Assembly (NCBI GenBank): GCA_046565985.1
Contig: JBKHXN010000044.1
Span: 1-64,000, forward strand
From: Polycyclovorans sp046565985
GTDB lineage: Bacteria > Pseudomonadota > Gammaproteobacteria > Nevskiales > Nevskiaceae
Reading direction: 5' to 3'
DNA: 64,000 nucleotides
Below the pieces are notes generated by a model, which made no database searches, was not told the DNA's origin, and saw only the letters and a program-made list of their open reading frames with translations. A program made the position numbers and the translations under genes. Below are positions 28,757 to 38,159 of the stretch, piece after piece; positions within the stretch are counted from its first letter, which is position 1, and the number at the start of each line of letters is the position of its first letter.

Positions 28757-29599
28757 CTAGCCCAGACGGCCCAGCAGGCGCTGCAGCTCGGCCTCGTCGC
28801 GGAAGCTGATGGTGAGGCGGCCCTGCCCGCGCGGCCCCTGCTGGAGCTTGACCGGCAGGCCGATGCGCTGGGTCAGCTGGCTGGCCAGGGGGTGAACCCG
28901 GGCGGGCGGCGTCTTGCCCCCGTCCGCGTCCGGGGCGTGAAGCAGGGCCTCGGTCTGGCGCACGGAGAGATGCTTCTGGCATACCAGGCGCGCCAGGCTG
29001 GTCTGCCGCGCGCCATTGACCCCGAGCAGGACCTTGGCGTGTCCCAGGGAGAGCTGGCGGTTGCGCACCAGTTGCTGCACGTCCGGATTGAGTTCCATCA
29101 GCCGCAGCAGGTTGGTGACCTGGGCGCGCGAGCGTCCGATCGCGCTGGCGCACTGATCGTGGGTCAGGCCGCATTCCTCGATCAGCTTGTGCAGGGCCTC
29201 GGCCTCTTCCAGCGGGTTGAGATCGGCACGCTGGATGTTTTCCACCAGCGCCGCGGCCATGGCGCCCCGCTCGTCCAGAGCCCTGACCACGGCGGGGATG
29301 CGCTTGAGCCCCGCCAGCTTGGCGGCACGCCAGCGGCGCTCGCCGGCGACGATCTCGTAACGGCCGGCGCCGGCCTGGCGCACCACGATCGGCTGCACCA
29401 CCCCCTGCGCGCGGATGGAATCGGCGAGCTGGGTCAGCGCCTCGTCGTCAAAATGGCGACGGGGCTGATGCCTGCCGGGGCCCAGCTGCTCCAGCGGCAG
29501 GTCGCGCAGCTCGTCCTCGCTGCCCTCGGCAGTCGCCGGGCTGGCGCTGCTCAGCAGGGCGTCGAGTCCACGGCCCAGTCCTCGTTTCTTGTTGCTCAT
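28757..29599 (-). CDS. parB: chromosome partitioning protein ParB
   Basis: 280 residues. The N-terminal KKRGLGRGLDALL motif recruits ParA. The ParB/Srx CTPase domain has the GERRWRAAKLAG patch at about 80-95, and the helix-turn-helix is LTHDQCASAIGRSRAQVTNLLRL. It binds parS near the origin and loads condensin. It overlaps parA by 4 bp. Confidence 0.96.
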   Translation of the reverse strand: MSNKKRGLGRGLDALLSSASPATAEGSEDELRDLPLEQLGPGRHQPRRHFDDEALTQLADSIRAQGVVQPIVVRQAGAGRYEIVAGERRWRAAKLAGLKRIPAVVRALDERGAMAAALVENIQRADLNPLEEAEALHKLIEECGLTHDQCASAIGRSRAQVTNLLRLMELNPDVQQLVRNRQLSLGHAKVLLGVNGARQTSLARLVCQKHLSVRQTEALLHAPDADGGKTPPARVHPLASQLTQRIGLPVKLQQGPRGQGRLTISFRDEAELQRLLGRLG

Positions 29600-30384
29600 G
29601 CGTTCAGCCTCAACTGGCCACCGTCACGGCGGCGAAGTACCTCACCCGCCAGCGCCAGGTAGGCCTTGGCCCCGGAGGACAGGGGGTCGTAGGCCATCAC
29701 CGGCAGTCCGTGGCTCGGCGCTTCGGCCAGGCGCACGTTGCGCGGGATGATGGTGCGATACACCTTGTCGCCAAAATGCTGGACAAGCTGGGCGGAGACG
29801 TCGTTGGCCAGATTGTTGCGCGGATCGAACATGGTGCGCAGCAGCCCTTCGATCTCCAGCGCGGGGTTGATCACCCTCTTGATCTTGTTCACCGTATCCA
29901 TCAGTGCGGTCAGGCCTTCCAGCGCGTAGTACTCACACTGCATGGGGATCAGCACGCCGCTGGCCGCGACCAGGGCGTTGACGGTGAGCTTGGACAGCGC
30001 GGGCGGGCAGTCGAGGATGACGTAGTCGTACTCGGCGGCGACTTCCAGCAGGGCGCTCTTGAGGGCGAAATCACCCGCCGCGACTTCGCGCAGCTTGATC
30101 TCGGCCTCGGTCATGTCGCCGTTGGCAGGCATCAGCGAGATGCCGATCTGCGGCAGATGCTGGATGACGTCCGCTGCGTGCGCCTGCTCCAGCAGCACGT
30201 CGCGCGCGGTCTGCGTGACCTGGCTCTTGTCCACGCCCACGCCCATGGTGGCGTTGCCCTGGGCGTCGAGGTCAACCAGCAGCACGCGGCGCTTGGTCGC
30301 CCCCAGCGAGGCCGCAAGGTTGATCGAGGTGGTGGTCTTGCCCACCCCGCCTTTCTGATTGGCAACGGCGATGACGTACGTCAT
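29596..30384 (-). CDS. parA: chromosome partitioning ATPase ParA (Soj)
   Basis: 262 residues from the ATG at 30384, chosen because MTYVIAVANQKGGVGKTTT is the canonical N-terminus with the deviant Walker A. Walker A' lies in VLLVDLDAQGNATMG and the Walker B region in YVILDCPPALS. It overlaps rsmG by 4 bp and parB by 4 bp, so the three are co-translated. Confidence 0.96.
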   Translation of the reverse strand: MTYVIAVANQKGGVGKTTTSINLAASLGATKRRVLLVDLDAQGNATMGVGVDKSQVTQTARDVLLEQAHAADVIQHLPQIGISLMPANGDMTEAEIKLREVAAGDFALKSALLEVAAEYDYVILDCPPALSKLTVNALVAASGVLIPMQCEYYALEGLTALMDTVNKIKRVINPALEIEGLLRTMFDPRNNLANDVSAQLVQHFGDKVYRTIIPRNVRLAEAPSHGLPVMAYDPLSSGAKAYLALAGEVLRRRDGGQLRLNA

Positions 30385-31001
30385 TGTCTGAGCGTGGCGA
30401 TCACGAGGTGCCGGTCCTCCTGCAGACCCGGCACGGTGAGGCGATGCGTCTCCCTGATGGTGATGTCGGCCGGCAAGCCGGCGAGTTCCTGTGTTTCTAG
30501 TTTGCCCTTCATCGCCAGCCACTGGCCACCCGGCGCCAGCAGATGGCGGGTGAGCCGGCAGAAATCCCCCAGCGCGGCAAAGGCCCGGCTCACGATCACG
30601 TCGTGCGGCGAGTCCGGCAGGGCTTCCACCCGTCCTTCCAGGACCTCGACATTGCGCAGGCCCAGCTGCCGCACCGCATGCCGCATGAAGCGTGCCTTCT
30701 TGCCGTTGCTGTCGATCAGCCGCGCCTCCAGCTCCGGCCGGGCCAGTGCCAGCACCAGCCCGGGCAGTCCGGCGCCGGCGCCGACGTCCAGCAGCCGGCC
30801 GCGAACATAGGGCAAGACGGCCAGGGAATCCAGCAGATGGCGTGTCACCATCTGCTGCGGATCCCGCACGGCGGTCAGATTGTAAGCCGCATTCCAGCGC
30901 ACCAGCTCGTCCAGATAGGCCAGCAGGGGCGCGGCCAGGCCGGCCGGCAGCCCCAGCTGCGCCAGCCCGCGGTCCAGCGCGGCGGCGGCCGGCCGGCTCA
31001 A
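30381..31001 (-). CDS. rsmG: 16S rRNA (G527-N7) methyltransferase
   Basis: 206 residues. SAM-binding motif LLDVGAGAGLPGLVLALARP, then NLTAVRDPQQMVTRHLLDSL near residue 40, the RsmG/GidB signature. It methylates G527 of 16S rRNA. It is first in rsmG-parA-parB. In most relatives mnmG stands immediately upstream; here a DUF853 ATPase gene does. Confidence 0.95.
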   Translation of the reverse strand: MSRPAAAALDRGLAQLGLPAGLAAPLLAYLDELVRWNAAYNLTAVRDPQQMVTRHLLDSLAVLPYVRGRLLDVGAGAGLPGLVLALARPELEARLIDSNGKKARFMRHAVRQLGLRNVEVLEGRVEALPDSPHDVIVSRAFAALGDFCRLTRHLLAPGGQWLAMKGKLETQELAGLPADITIRETHRLTVPGLQEDRHLVIATLRQ

Positions 31002-31091
31002 GGGCGCGGCGCCCGCGGCTGGCGGCCGGGACGCGGTCGGTGGCGGTGGTTCACATCAGGCCCGGGTAGTCCAGCGGGCGGGCATTATAGG

Positions 31092-32588
31092 TCAGCGCTT
31101 GCGCAGGGAACCGAGCAGCCCGCGCAGCAGCTGGCGGCCCACTTCGCGGCCGAGCGTGGACCCGACGCTGCGCACCGCCGATTTCATCGCCGCCTCGCCG
31201 AGGGTCTGGCGCGCCGCGGGGCGGCTGCGGGCGCGCTGGGGGCTGCCCAGGTCGGCGTCCACCTGATCGCGCCAGCTGCCCGCCGGCGGGCCGGCGGCCG
31301 GGGCCGTCTGGGCCGCGCGCTGGGCCAGCCGCTCGTAGGCCGATTCGCGGTCCACCGCCTGTTCGTAACGCCCCGCCACCGGGCTGCGGGCCATGACCTG
31401 GCGGCGCTCCTCAGGGCTGAGCACGCCCATGCGGCTGCGCGGTGGACGTACCAGGGTCCTCTCCACCACGCCCGGGGCGCCGCCGGCCTGCAGGGTGGAG
31501 ACCAGGGCCTCACCCACGCCCAGGGTGGTGATCGCCTCCACCACGTTCAGGCGTGGATTGCTGCGGAAGGTTTCCGCCGCCGCGCGCACCGCCTTCTGGT
31601 CGCGCGGAGTGAACGCCCGCAGCGCGTGCTGCACCCGGTTGCCCAGCTGGCCGAGCACGGTCTCCGGCAGGTCCAGCGGATTCTGGGTGACGAAGTACAC
31701 CCCCACGCCCTTGGAACGGATCAGGCGCACGACCTGCTCGACTTTTTCCACCAGCGCCCGCGGTGCATCCTGGAACAGCAGGTGGGCCTCGTCGAAGAAC
31801 AGCACCAGCAGCGGCTTTTCGGCGTCGCCGCGCTCGGGCAGGCGCTCGAACAGCTCGGCCAGCAGCCAGAGCAGGAAGGTGGCGTACAGACGGGGGCGCA
31901 GGTAGAGACGGTCCGCCGCCAGGATATGGACGATGCCGCGACCGGTGAGGTCGGTACGCAGCAGCTCGCCCAGGTCCAGCGCCGGCTCGCCGAAGAACTG
32001 CTCGGCGCCATCGGCTTCCAGCTGCAGCAGCGCGCGCTGGATGGCGCCCAGCGAGGCACTGCTGACCAGGCCGTAATCCGGCCCCAGCTCGCGGGCGTGC
32101 TCCCCCACGTACTGCAGGGTGGCGCGCAGGTCCTTGAGGTCGAGCAGCAGCAGACCCTGGTCGTCGGCGTACCTGAAGACCAGGCCGAGCACGGCCTCCT
32201 GCACCTCGCTCAGCTGCAGGAGGCGGCCCAGCAGCAGCGGGCCCAGATCGGAGAGGGTGGCGCGGACCGGGTGGCCGCTGACCCCGAAGACATCCCAGAA
32301 CACCGTCGGGAAGCCCTGCGGCAAGTACGGGTGCAGGCCCACCTGCGCGGCGCGCTCGGCGAGCTTGGGCTTGAGCTCCCCGGGCTGGCTGATGCCGGCC
32401 AGGTCGCCCTTGACGTCCACCGCGAACACCGGCACGCCGAGGTCCGAGAATCCCTCCGCCAGGATCTGCAGGGTGATGGTCTTGCCGGTGCCCGTGGCGC
32501 CCGCCACCAGTCCGTGACGGTTGGCATAGGCGGCGAGCAGATGCTGGGGGCTGTCTTCGCCCTTGCCGATCAGCAGGGTCTGGGTCAT
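31092..32588 (-). CDS. HerA-like DUF853 ATPase
   Basis: 498 residues from ATG 32588. Walker A GATGTGKTITLQ near residue 35, FAVDVKGDLAG, Walker B LLVLFFDEAHLLF and VYFVTQNPLDLPE match the helicase HerA-like DUF853 family (E. coli YjgR). The C-terminal 100 residues are basic and low in complexity. The cellular role of the family is unknown. It takes the place usually held by mnmG upstream of rsmG, with a gap of about 90 bp. Confidence 0.85.
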   Translation of the reverse strand: MTQTLLIGKGEDSPQHLLAAYANRHGLVAGATGTGKTITLQILAEGFSDLGVPVFAVDVKGDLAGISQPGELKPKLAERAAQVGLHPYLPQGFPTVFWDVFGVSGHPVRATLSDLGPLLLGRLLQLSEVQEAVLGLVFRYADDQGLLLLDLKDLRATLQYVGEHARELGPDYGLVSSASLGAIQRALLQLEADGAEQFFGEPALDLGELLRTDLTGRGIVHILAADRLYLRPRLYATFLLWLLAELFERLPERGDAEKPLLVLFFDEAHLLFQDAPRALVEKVEQVVRLIRSKGVGVYFVTQNPLDLPETVLGQLGNRVQHALRAFTPRDQKAVRAAAETFRSNPRLNVVEAITTLGVGEALVSTLQAGGAPGVVERTLVRPPRSRMGVLSPEERRQVMARSPVAGRYEQAVDRESAYERLAQRAAQTAPAAGPPAGSWRDQVDADLGSPQRARSRPAARQTLGEAAMKSAVRSVGSTLGREVGRQLLRGLLGSLRKR

Positions 32589-32628
32589 GAGGTCTGGGCT
32601 TGCGGGAGTGTGAGCGCCAAGATGACGC

Positions 32629-32656
32629 AAAAAAAATGGGCCGGCAATGCCGGCCC
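32629..32656 (-). terminator. intrinsic terminator of the fadE operon
   Basis: On the minus strand GGGCCGGC and GCCGGCCC (8 bp), then A and eight T. It lies 20 bp after the fadE stop. Confidence 0.88.
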
Positions 32657-32677
32657 GGAAACGCGACTCGGGCAGCT

Positions 32678-35155
32678 TCAGGCGACGCGGGCGCGCGCCT
32701 CGGCCAGGTCCACCACTTCCGCGCGGCCGGCCGTGTAGTCGCCGGCGATGTATTCGGGGCGGAAGTCGTCGGTCAGGATCACGTCGAAGCGGATGCGGTC
32801 GTACTCCTCGGCCTGCGCGGCTTCCTGGGGCGTCAGCAGGTTGCGGCTCACCGCATCCTTGAGCCTGTCGGCCACGCTGTCGCCGGCCAGCTCGCCCCTG
32901 GCGGCCAGGCGGTAAAACTTGGCGTAGGCCTCCTCGCAGCGCTGCGAGACTTCCCAGGCGTGCTCCATCCTGCCTACCGCTTCCTGCGGCCCGCCGTTGG
33001 CGAACACCAGCGCGGTGATGCGCTCGCGCACGTCGGAGGGTTCGAGAATCAGATCGGCGACGCGGGCATTGAGTCTGTCGCTCACCGGGCGCCAGCGGTT
33101 GCCCAGCGGGAACACCACGGCGCGCATCACCCCGCGCGCCCAGCCGACCGGGAAGTTGCGGATGAATTCTTCGAACGCGCGGGCGGTCTCGTACAGGCAG
33201 TGGTCCAGCGCCCAGCGGGCGTGGGCCAGCTCGGCCTCGCTGCGCGAGCCTTCCAGGTAGTACTTGGCCACGGCCGAGGCGATGTAGAGCTGCGACAGCA
33301 CATCGCCCAGGCGGGCCGACAGGCGTTCCTTGAACTTGAGCTGGCCGCCCAGCACGCCCATGGTCAGGTCGGAGACAAACGCCAGACTGGCGGAGAAGCG
33401 CTCCAGATGACGGAAGTAAGGCGCCATCTCGCCGCTTACCGGCGAGCGCGCCAGGCGCGCGCCGCTGAGCGCCAGGGTGAACGAACGCACGGCACGGTTG
33501 ATGGAGAAGCCGATATGCCCGAACAGCAGCCTGTCGAATGCCGGCAGATCATCCTCGCGCGCCGCTTCCATTTCCGGGAAGACGTATTCGTGGCAGCGGA
33601 TCGCCCCCTGCCCGAAGATCATCAGATTACGGGTGAGGATGTTGGCGCCTTCCACGGTGATCGCCACCGGGGTGGCCTTGTAGCCGGTGGCCATGAAGTT
33701 GCGCGGCCCCTGCTGGATGGCGCGGCCGGCCATCACGTCCATGCCGTCGATGACGATCTTCCGCATCAGCTCGGTCATGTGGTACTTGGCCATGGCGGTG
33801 ACCACGCTGGGGGCACAGTGATCCACCGCCGAAGCGGTGAGCACGCGCATGGCTTCCAGCGTGTAGGCGTAGCCGCCGATCCGGCCGGTGGCCTCCTGCA
33901 CGCCCTCGAACCTGCCGATCGCCACCTTGAACTGGCGGCGCATGCGGCAGTACACGCCGGTCATGCGGTAGGCCACCTGCCCTGCCGCGGCGGCCAGCGC
34001 CGGCAACGAGATGCCGCGGCCGGCGGACAGGCATTCCACCAGCATGCGCCAGCCCTTGCCGGCCATGGCCGGGCCGCCGATGATCCAGTCCACCGGGATG
34101 AAGACGTCGCGGCCGAAAATGGTGCCGTTATGGAAGGCAGCGCCCGGATAATGACGGCGGCCGATCTCCACGCCCGGATGGCCGGCCGGGATCAGCGCGC
34201 AGGTAATGCCGTAATCGCTCTTGCTGCGGTCGCCGAGCAGGCCGTCCGGGTCGCGCAGCTTGAAGGCCAGTCCCACCACCGTGGCCACCGGCGCCAGGGT
34301 GATGTAGCGCTTGGAGAAGTTCAGGCGGATGCCGAGCACCTTCTTGCCCTCATGCTCGCCGTAGCAGACCACCCCGTTGTCGGGCATGGCGGTGGCGTCG
34401 GAGCCAACCTCGGGGCCGGTCAGGCCGAAGCAGGGCAGCTCCTTGCCGGAGACCAGCCCGGGCAGCCACTGCTTTTTCTGCGCGTCGGTGCCGTAGTGCA
34501 TGAGCAGCTCGCCCGGGCCCAGCGAGTTGGGCACCATCACCGTCACCGCCATGGCGATGGACTTGGTGGCGAGCTTGGTCACCACCGCCGACTGGGCGAC
34601 GGCCGAGAACCCCAGGCCACCGTATTCCTTCTTGATGAGCATGGCGAGAAAGCCCTTCTCGCGGATGTACTGCCAGACTTCCGGCGGCAGATCGCGGTCC
34701 TCGAACTCGATCTTCCAGTCATCGGCGAGCTTGCACAGCTCCTCGCATTCGTGGTCAAGAAAGCGCTGTTCCTCGGGCGTGAGGCGGGTGTACTGGAAGT
34801 CCAGCAGCTTCGACCAGTCGGGCCGGCCGCGGAACATCTCGGCCTCCCACCACACGTCGCCGGCTTCCAGCGCCTCGCGCTCGGTGGAGGACATTTCGGG
34901 CAATACTTTCTTGAACCCGGCGAAGATCGGCCGCGTCAGCACCGCACGCCGCAGCGGGCGCAGGTTGAGCAGCAGGGCCAGCGGCAGGAACACGGCCGCG
35001 GCGATCAGCGTGCCGGCGCTGCCGAGCCAGCCGGCCGCAGACAGTGCCGCCAGGACCAGGCCCACCACGCCGGTCCAGACGATCAGGGGGGCGCCGACGA
35101 AGGCCAGCGTCCAGGCTGCCGCCAGGGCGAGCAGCAACAGGCTGAGGGTCAGCAT
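32678..35155 (-). CDS. fadE: FadE-type acyl-CoA dehydrogenase
   Basis: 825 residues, the long form typical of gammaproteobacterial FadE (E. coli 814). Two N-terminal membrane helices precede the dehydrogenase domain, which contains PCFGLTGPEVGSDATAMPD, FSKRYITLAPVA and VEGANILTRNLMIFGQGA. It performs the first oxidation of fatty-acid beta-oxidation at the inner membrane. The start overlaps the end of the TetR gene by 7 bp, so the regulator and enzyme form an operon behind the operator pair at 35843-35890. Confidence 0.95.
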   Translation of the reverse strand: MLTLSLLLLALAAAWTLAFVGAPLIVWTGVVGLVLAALSAAGWLGSAGTLIAAAVFLPLALLLNLRPLRRAVLTRPIFAGFKKVLPEMSSTEREALEAGDVWWEAEMFRGRPDWSKLLDFQYTRLTPEEQRFLDHECEELCKLADDWKIEFEDRDLPPEVWQYIREKGFLAMLIKKEYGGLGFSAVAQSAVVTKLATKSIAMAVTVMVPNSLGPGELLMHYGTDAQKKQWLPGLVSGKELPCFGLTGPEVGSDATAMPDNGVVCYGEHEGKKVLGIRLNFSKRYITLAPVATVVGLAFKLRDPDGLLGDRSKSDYGITCALIPAGHPGVEIGRRHYPGAAFHNGTIFGRDVFIPVDWIIGGPAMAGKGWRMLVECLSAGRGISLPALAAAAGQVAYRMTGVYCRMRRQFKVAIGRFEGVQEATGRIGGYAYTLEAMRVLTASAVDHCAPSVVTAMAKYHMTELMRKIVIDGMDVMAGRAIQQGPRNFMATGYKATPVAITVEGANILTRNLMIFGQGAIRCHEYVFPEMEAAREDDLPAFDRLLFGHIGFSINRAVRSFTLALSGARLARSPVSGEMAPYFRHLERFSASLAFVSDLTMGVLGGQLKFKERLSARLGDVLSQLYIASAVAKYYLEGSRSEAELAHARWALDHCLYETARAFEEFIRNFPVGWARGVMRAVVFPLGNRWRPVSDRLNARVADLILEPSDVRERITALVFANGGPQEAVGRMEHAWEVSQRCEEAYAKFYRLAARGELAGDSVADRLKDAVSRNLLTPQEAAQAEEYDRIRFDVILTDDFRPEYIAGDYTAGRAEVVDLAEARARVA

Positions 35156-35838
35156 GAGACGTTCTCCGGTGAGTCGGGGGGCTCCGCCGCGCGGTGCAGG
35201 GGCACCACGTGCGGATGGGGGTCTGCGCCGGGCGCCGCGCTCCCGCGCGGGATCAGCGTCTTGATCATGAGCTTGAGGTAATCGTTGAACTGCGCGCCCT
35301 TGGGCATGGCGTCCGGCGTGTCGCGGCGGATCTGCAGGTTGCCCATGAAGGTGGCGTAGGCAAACCGCGCCCAGTGCTGGGCCTGGGCCTCCTCGAAGCC
35401 CAGGGCGCGATAGCAGCTCTGCAGGTACTGCATGCGCCGCTCGGAAACCCGCGAGACGCAGGCAGCGATCAGGGGGTGATCCTCGGCGGCGGCGATGGCC
35501 AGGTACAGCCGCCCGGCGCGGTAGCTGGCGTTGGCCGACTTGAACAGCTTGACGATGCGCTCGTAGGGATCGGGTTCGGGGCCGACCCGGGCGAGGATGT
35601 CATCGGTCTCGGCTTTCTCCCAGCGGGCCAGGGCGGCGCGCAGCAGCGCCTCGCGGTTGGGGAAGTGCCAGTAGAAACTGCCCTTGGTCACGCCCAGGCG
35701 GCGCGCCAGCGGCTCCACGGCCAGCGCGTCCAGCCCGCCGGCGGCGATCGCCTCCAGGGCGGCGTCGGCCCAGTCGTCGGCGCTGAGGCTGTGCCGGGAC
35801 TCGGTCGCAGGAGCGGAAGTGGGGCGGGCGTCCGGCAT
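35149..35838 (-). CDS. TetR-family regulator of fadE
   Basis: 229 residues. The N-terminal DNA-binding helix-turn-helix is at about 20-65 (ALEAIAAGGLDAL, then RLGVTKGSFYWHFPNREALL). The C-terminal ligand domain has no recognised subtype but could bind acyl-CoA. It is the first gene of the pair with fadE. Two inverted operator-like sites lie 5-52 bp before its start, so it probably represses its own operon. Confidence 0.88.
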   Translation of the reverse strand: MPDARPTSAPATESRHSLSADDWADAALEAIAAGGLDALAVEPLARRLGVTKGSFYWHFPNREALLRAALARWEKAETDDILARVGPEPDPYERIVKLFKSANASYRAGRLYLAIAAAEDHPLIAACVSRVSERRMQYLQSCYRALGFEEAQAQHWARFAYATFMGNLQIRRDTPDAMPKGAQFNDYLKLMIKTLIPRGSAAPGADPHPHVVPLHRAAEPPDSPENVSC

Positions 35839-35842
35839 GATC

Positions 35843-35890
35843 CATACGGTTGCGTATTGGGCTCAGGATTGAACCATACGCAACCGTATG
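35843..35890 (-). promoter_or_regulatory. paired TetR operator sites before the tetR-fadE operon
   Basis: Site 1 (35843-35857) CATACGGTTGCGTAT and site 2 (35876-35890) ATACGCAACCGTATG are exact reverse complements of each other. Each contains ATACG-N4-CGTAT, a TetR-like palindrome. The 18-nt spacing could allow cooperative binding or looping. Site 1 lies only 4 bp before the regulator start codon. Confidence 0.75.
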
Positions 35891-35914
35891 TTGCAAGACA
35901 GCAGACCGCCGCCC

Positions 35915-38062
35915 TCAGTCGGCGGACGGCGCCTGCGCCGCTGGCCGGGTGGTGTAGTGACGGATGAAGGCCAGGGCATCGGCGGCCTCGTCGATCGCCT
36001 TGGACAGCGGCTTGCCCGCCCCGTGGCCGGCCTTGACGTCCACCCGGATCAGCACCGGCGCCTCGCCGGCCTGGGCGTGCTGCAGCGCGGCCGTGTACTT
36101 GTAGGAATGGCCGGGCACGACCCGGTCGTCGTGATCGGCGGTGGTCACCAGCACCGCCGGGTAGCGGGTCCCGGGCCTGATGTTGTGATACGGCGAATAG
36201 GCCGAGAGATAGCGGAAGCCCTCCGGGTCATCAGAGGAACCGTAGTCGCCGGTCCAGGCCCAGCCGATGGTGAATTTGTGGAAGCGCAGCATGTCCATCA
36301 CCCCCACCGCCGGCAGCGCGGCGGCGAACAGCTCGGGGTGCTGGTTGAGCGTGGCGCCGACCAGCAGGCCGCCGTTGGAGCGGCCGCTGATCGCCAGCTG
36401 CGCGGGGCGGGTCCAGCCCTGGGCGATCAGGTATTGCGCGGCGGCGGCAAAATCGTCGAACACGTTCTGCTTGCGCTCCTTGGTGCCGGCCTCGTGCCAC
36501 TCGCGGCCGTACTCGCCGCCACCGCGCAGGTTGGCCTGGGCGTAGACGCCGCCGGCCTCCATCCACACCAGATTGCTCACCGAGAAGCCCGGGGTGAGCG
36601 AGATGTCGAATCCGCCATAGCCGTAGAGCAGCGTGGGCGCGGGGCCCTTGCGGCGCGGTTTTTTCTTGTAGCTGATGAACATCGGCACGCGGGTGCCATC
36701 CTTGGAGCGGTAGAACACCTGCTCGGTGACGTAATCCGCCGGATTGAAGCGCAGCTTGAGCGGCTGCAGGGGGCTGACCTTGCCGCGGCGCAGGTCCAGC
36801 TGGTAGTTGCTGGCGGGCTGATTGAAGGAGGCGTAGCCGAAATACACGGTGTCATCGCCCGGCTTGCCAGAGAAGCCGGTGATGGACCCCAGCCCCGGCA
36901 GCTTGACCGCCCTGAGCGCCTTGCCGTCCAGGCTGTAACGCCGCAGCCGGTGGCTGGCGTCCTTGAGGCTGAGCGTGACCAGCTGGTTGCCGGCGTGCGT
37001 CGCGCCGACCAGGGTCTCGTCCGACTGCGGGATCAGCGCCAGCGGCGTAGCCGGCTCGGCGGCGGCCAGATCCAGTGCGATGACCTGCCCGCGCGGCGCA
37101 TCCCGCGTGGTCTGCACGAACAGCCGCGGCCCGACGTTGCCCACCACCTGGTACTGGGCGCTGAACTCGTCCACCAGCTTGATCACCGGGGCGCTGAAAT
37201 CCGGCGCCTCGCCCTCGCCCAGCGGCTTGACGTACAGCGCGTTCTGGCTGCTCGCCCCCTGCCAGACGTGGATGAACAGATAGCGGCCGTCCTCACTGGC
37301 CTCCGCGCCAAACCCCCACTTGGGCTGGTCGGGGCGCTCATAGACCAGCGCATCGGCACTCTGCGGGGTTCCCAGGCGGTGGTAGTACAGCTTCTGGTTG
37401 GCCAGATCGTCGAACACGCCGGGCTGGGCCTTCTTGGGCGGCTGCGGGTAGCGCGAGTAGAAGAAACCCTGCGCGTCGCGGCTCCAGCTGATGCCCGAGA
37501 ACTTGATCCGCTCCAGCACCTGCGGCTGGTCACGGCCGCTGGCGATCTCGCGCACGCGGAACTCGTTCCAGTCGGAACCCGCGGCGGCCAGACCATAGGC
37601 CAGCCAGCGGCCGTCGGGCGAGACTTCCCACTGGGTCAGCGCCACGGTGCCGTCGGCGGCCAGGGTGTTGGGGTCGAGCAGCACGCGCGGCGCGGCGGCG
37701 GCATCTTCCTGCACGTACAGCACCGGCTGGTTCTGCAGGCCGTCGTTGCGGGTATAGAACAGCTTGCCGGCGATGCGCTGCGGCACACCGTAGCGTTCAA
37801 AGTTCCACAGGTCGGTCAGGCGCGCGTGCAGCGCCTCGCGCTCCGGCAGGGCAGCCAGGAAGGGCTGCGACAGCTGGTTCTGCGCCGCCACCCAGGCGCG
37901 GGTCTGCGGGGCATCCACATCCTCCAGCCAGCGGTAGGGATCGGCGACCTGGCTGCCATGGTAGTTGTCCACGGTCTTGCCCCGCGGCGCGGCGGGGTAA
38001 TCGAAGCCCTGGGCCATCAAGGGCAGGAGCAGGCTGGCGCAGGCAAGGGGCAGGTAACGCAT
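35915..38062 (-). CDS. prolyl oligopeptidase (S9A)
   Basis: 715 residues from ATG 38062, with GGAG 5 nt before. A GTG six bases upstream is in frame but less likely. The signal peptide is MRYLPLACASLLLPLMAQG. The beta-propeller follows, and the catalytic domain holds the Ser in SGRSNGGLL (about 557), the Asp in TTADHDDRV (about 641) and the His in VKAGHGAGK (about 680). It hydrolyses short proline-containing peptides, here in the periplasm. It belongs to a local set of peptidases with DUF885 and M2 genes. Confidence 0.92.
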   Translation of the reverse strand: MRYLPLACASLLLPLMAQGFDYPAAPRGKTVDNYHGSQVADPYRWLEDVDAPQTRAWVAAQNQLSQPFLAALPEREALHARLTDLWNFERYGVPQRIAGKLFYTRNDGLQNQPVLYVQEDAAAAPRVLLDPNTLAADGTVALTQWEVSPDGRWLAYGLAAAGSDWNEFRVREIASGRDQPQVLERIKFSGISWSRDAQGFFYSRYPQPPKKAQPGVFDDLANQKLYYHRLGTPQSADALVYERPDQPKWGFGAEASEDGRYLFIHVWQGASSQNALYVKPLGEGEAPDFSAPVIKLVDEFSAQYQVVGNVGPRLFVQTTRDAPRGQVIALDLAAAEPATPLALIPQSDETLVGATHAGNQLVTLSLKDASHRLRRYSLDGKALRAVKLPGLGSITGFSGKPGDDTVYFGYASFNQPASNYQLDLRRGKVSPLQPLKLRFNPADYVTEQVFYRSKDGTRVPMFISYKKKPRRKGPAPTLLYGYGGFDISLTPGFSVSNLVWMEAGGVYAQANLRGGGEYGREWHEAGTKERKQNVFDDFAAAAQYLIAQGWTRPAQLAISGRSNGGLLVGATLNQHPELFAAALPAVGVMDMLRFHKFTIGWAWTGDYGSSDDPEGFRYLSAYSPYHNIRPGTRYPAVLVTTADHDDRVVPGHSYKYTAALQHAQAGEAPVLIRVDVKAGHGAGKPLSKAIDEAADALAFIRHYTTRPAAQAPSAD

Positions 38063-38159
38063 GGGCACTCCAGACTAGGGGTGAGTGACAGATCGGATGG
38101 CTGATTGTCGGCGAGGCGCCGGCGGCGGGACATGGTGGAATATACCCAGTGGACCCGCA

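Noticed and set aside
28757..30384. parS site or replication origin near parAB
   Set aside because: No TGTTTCACGTGAAACA-like sequence or DnaA-box cluster was seen in the window.
32600..35281. Long frame antisense to fadE
   Set aside because: Shadow of fadE; no domain and no RBS.
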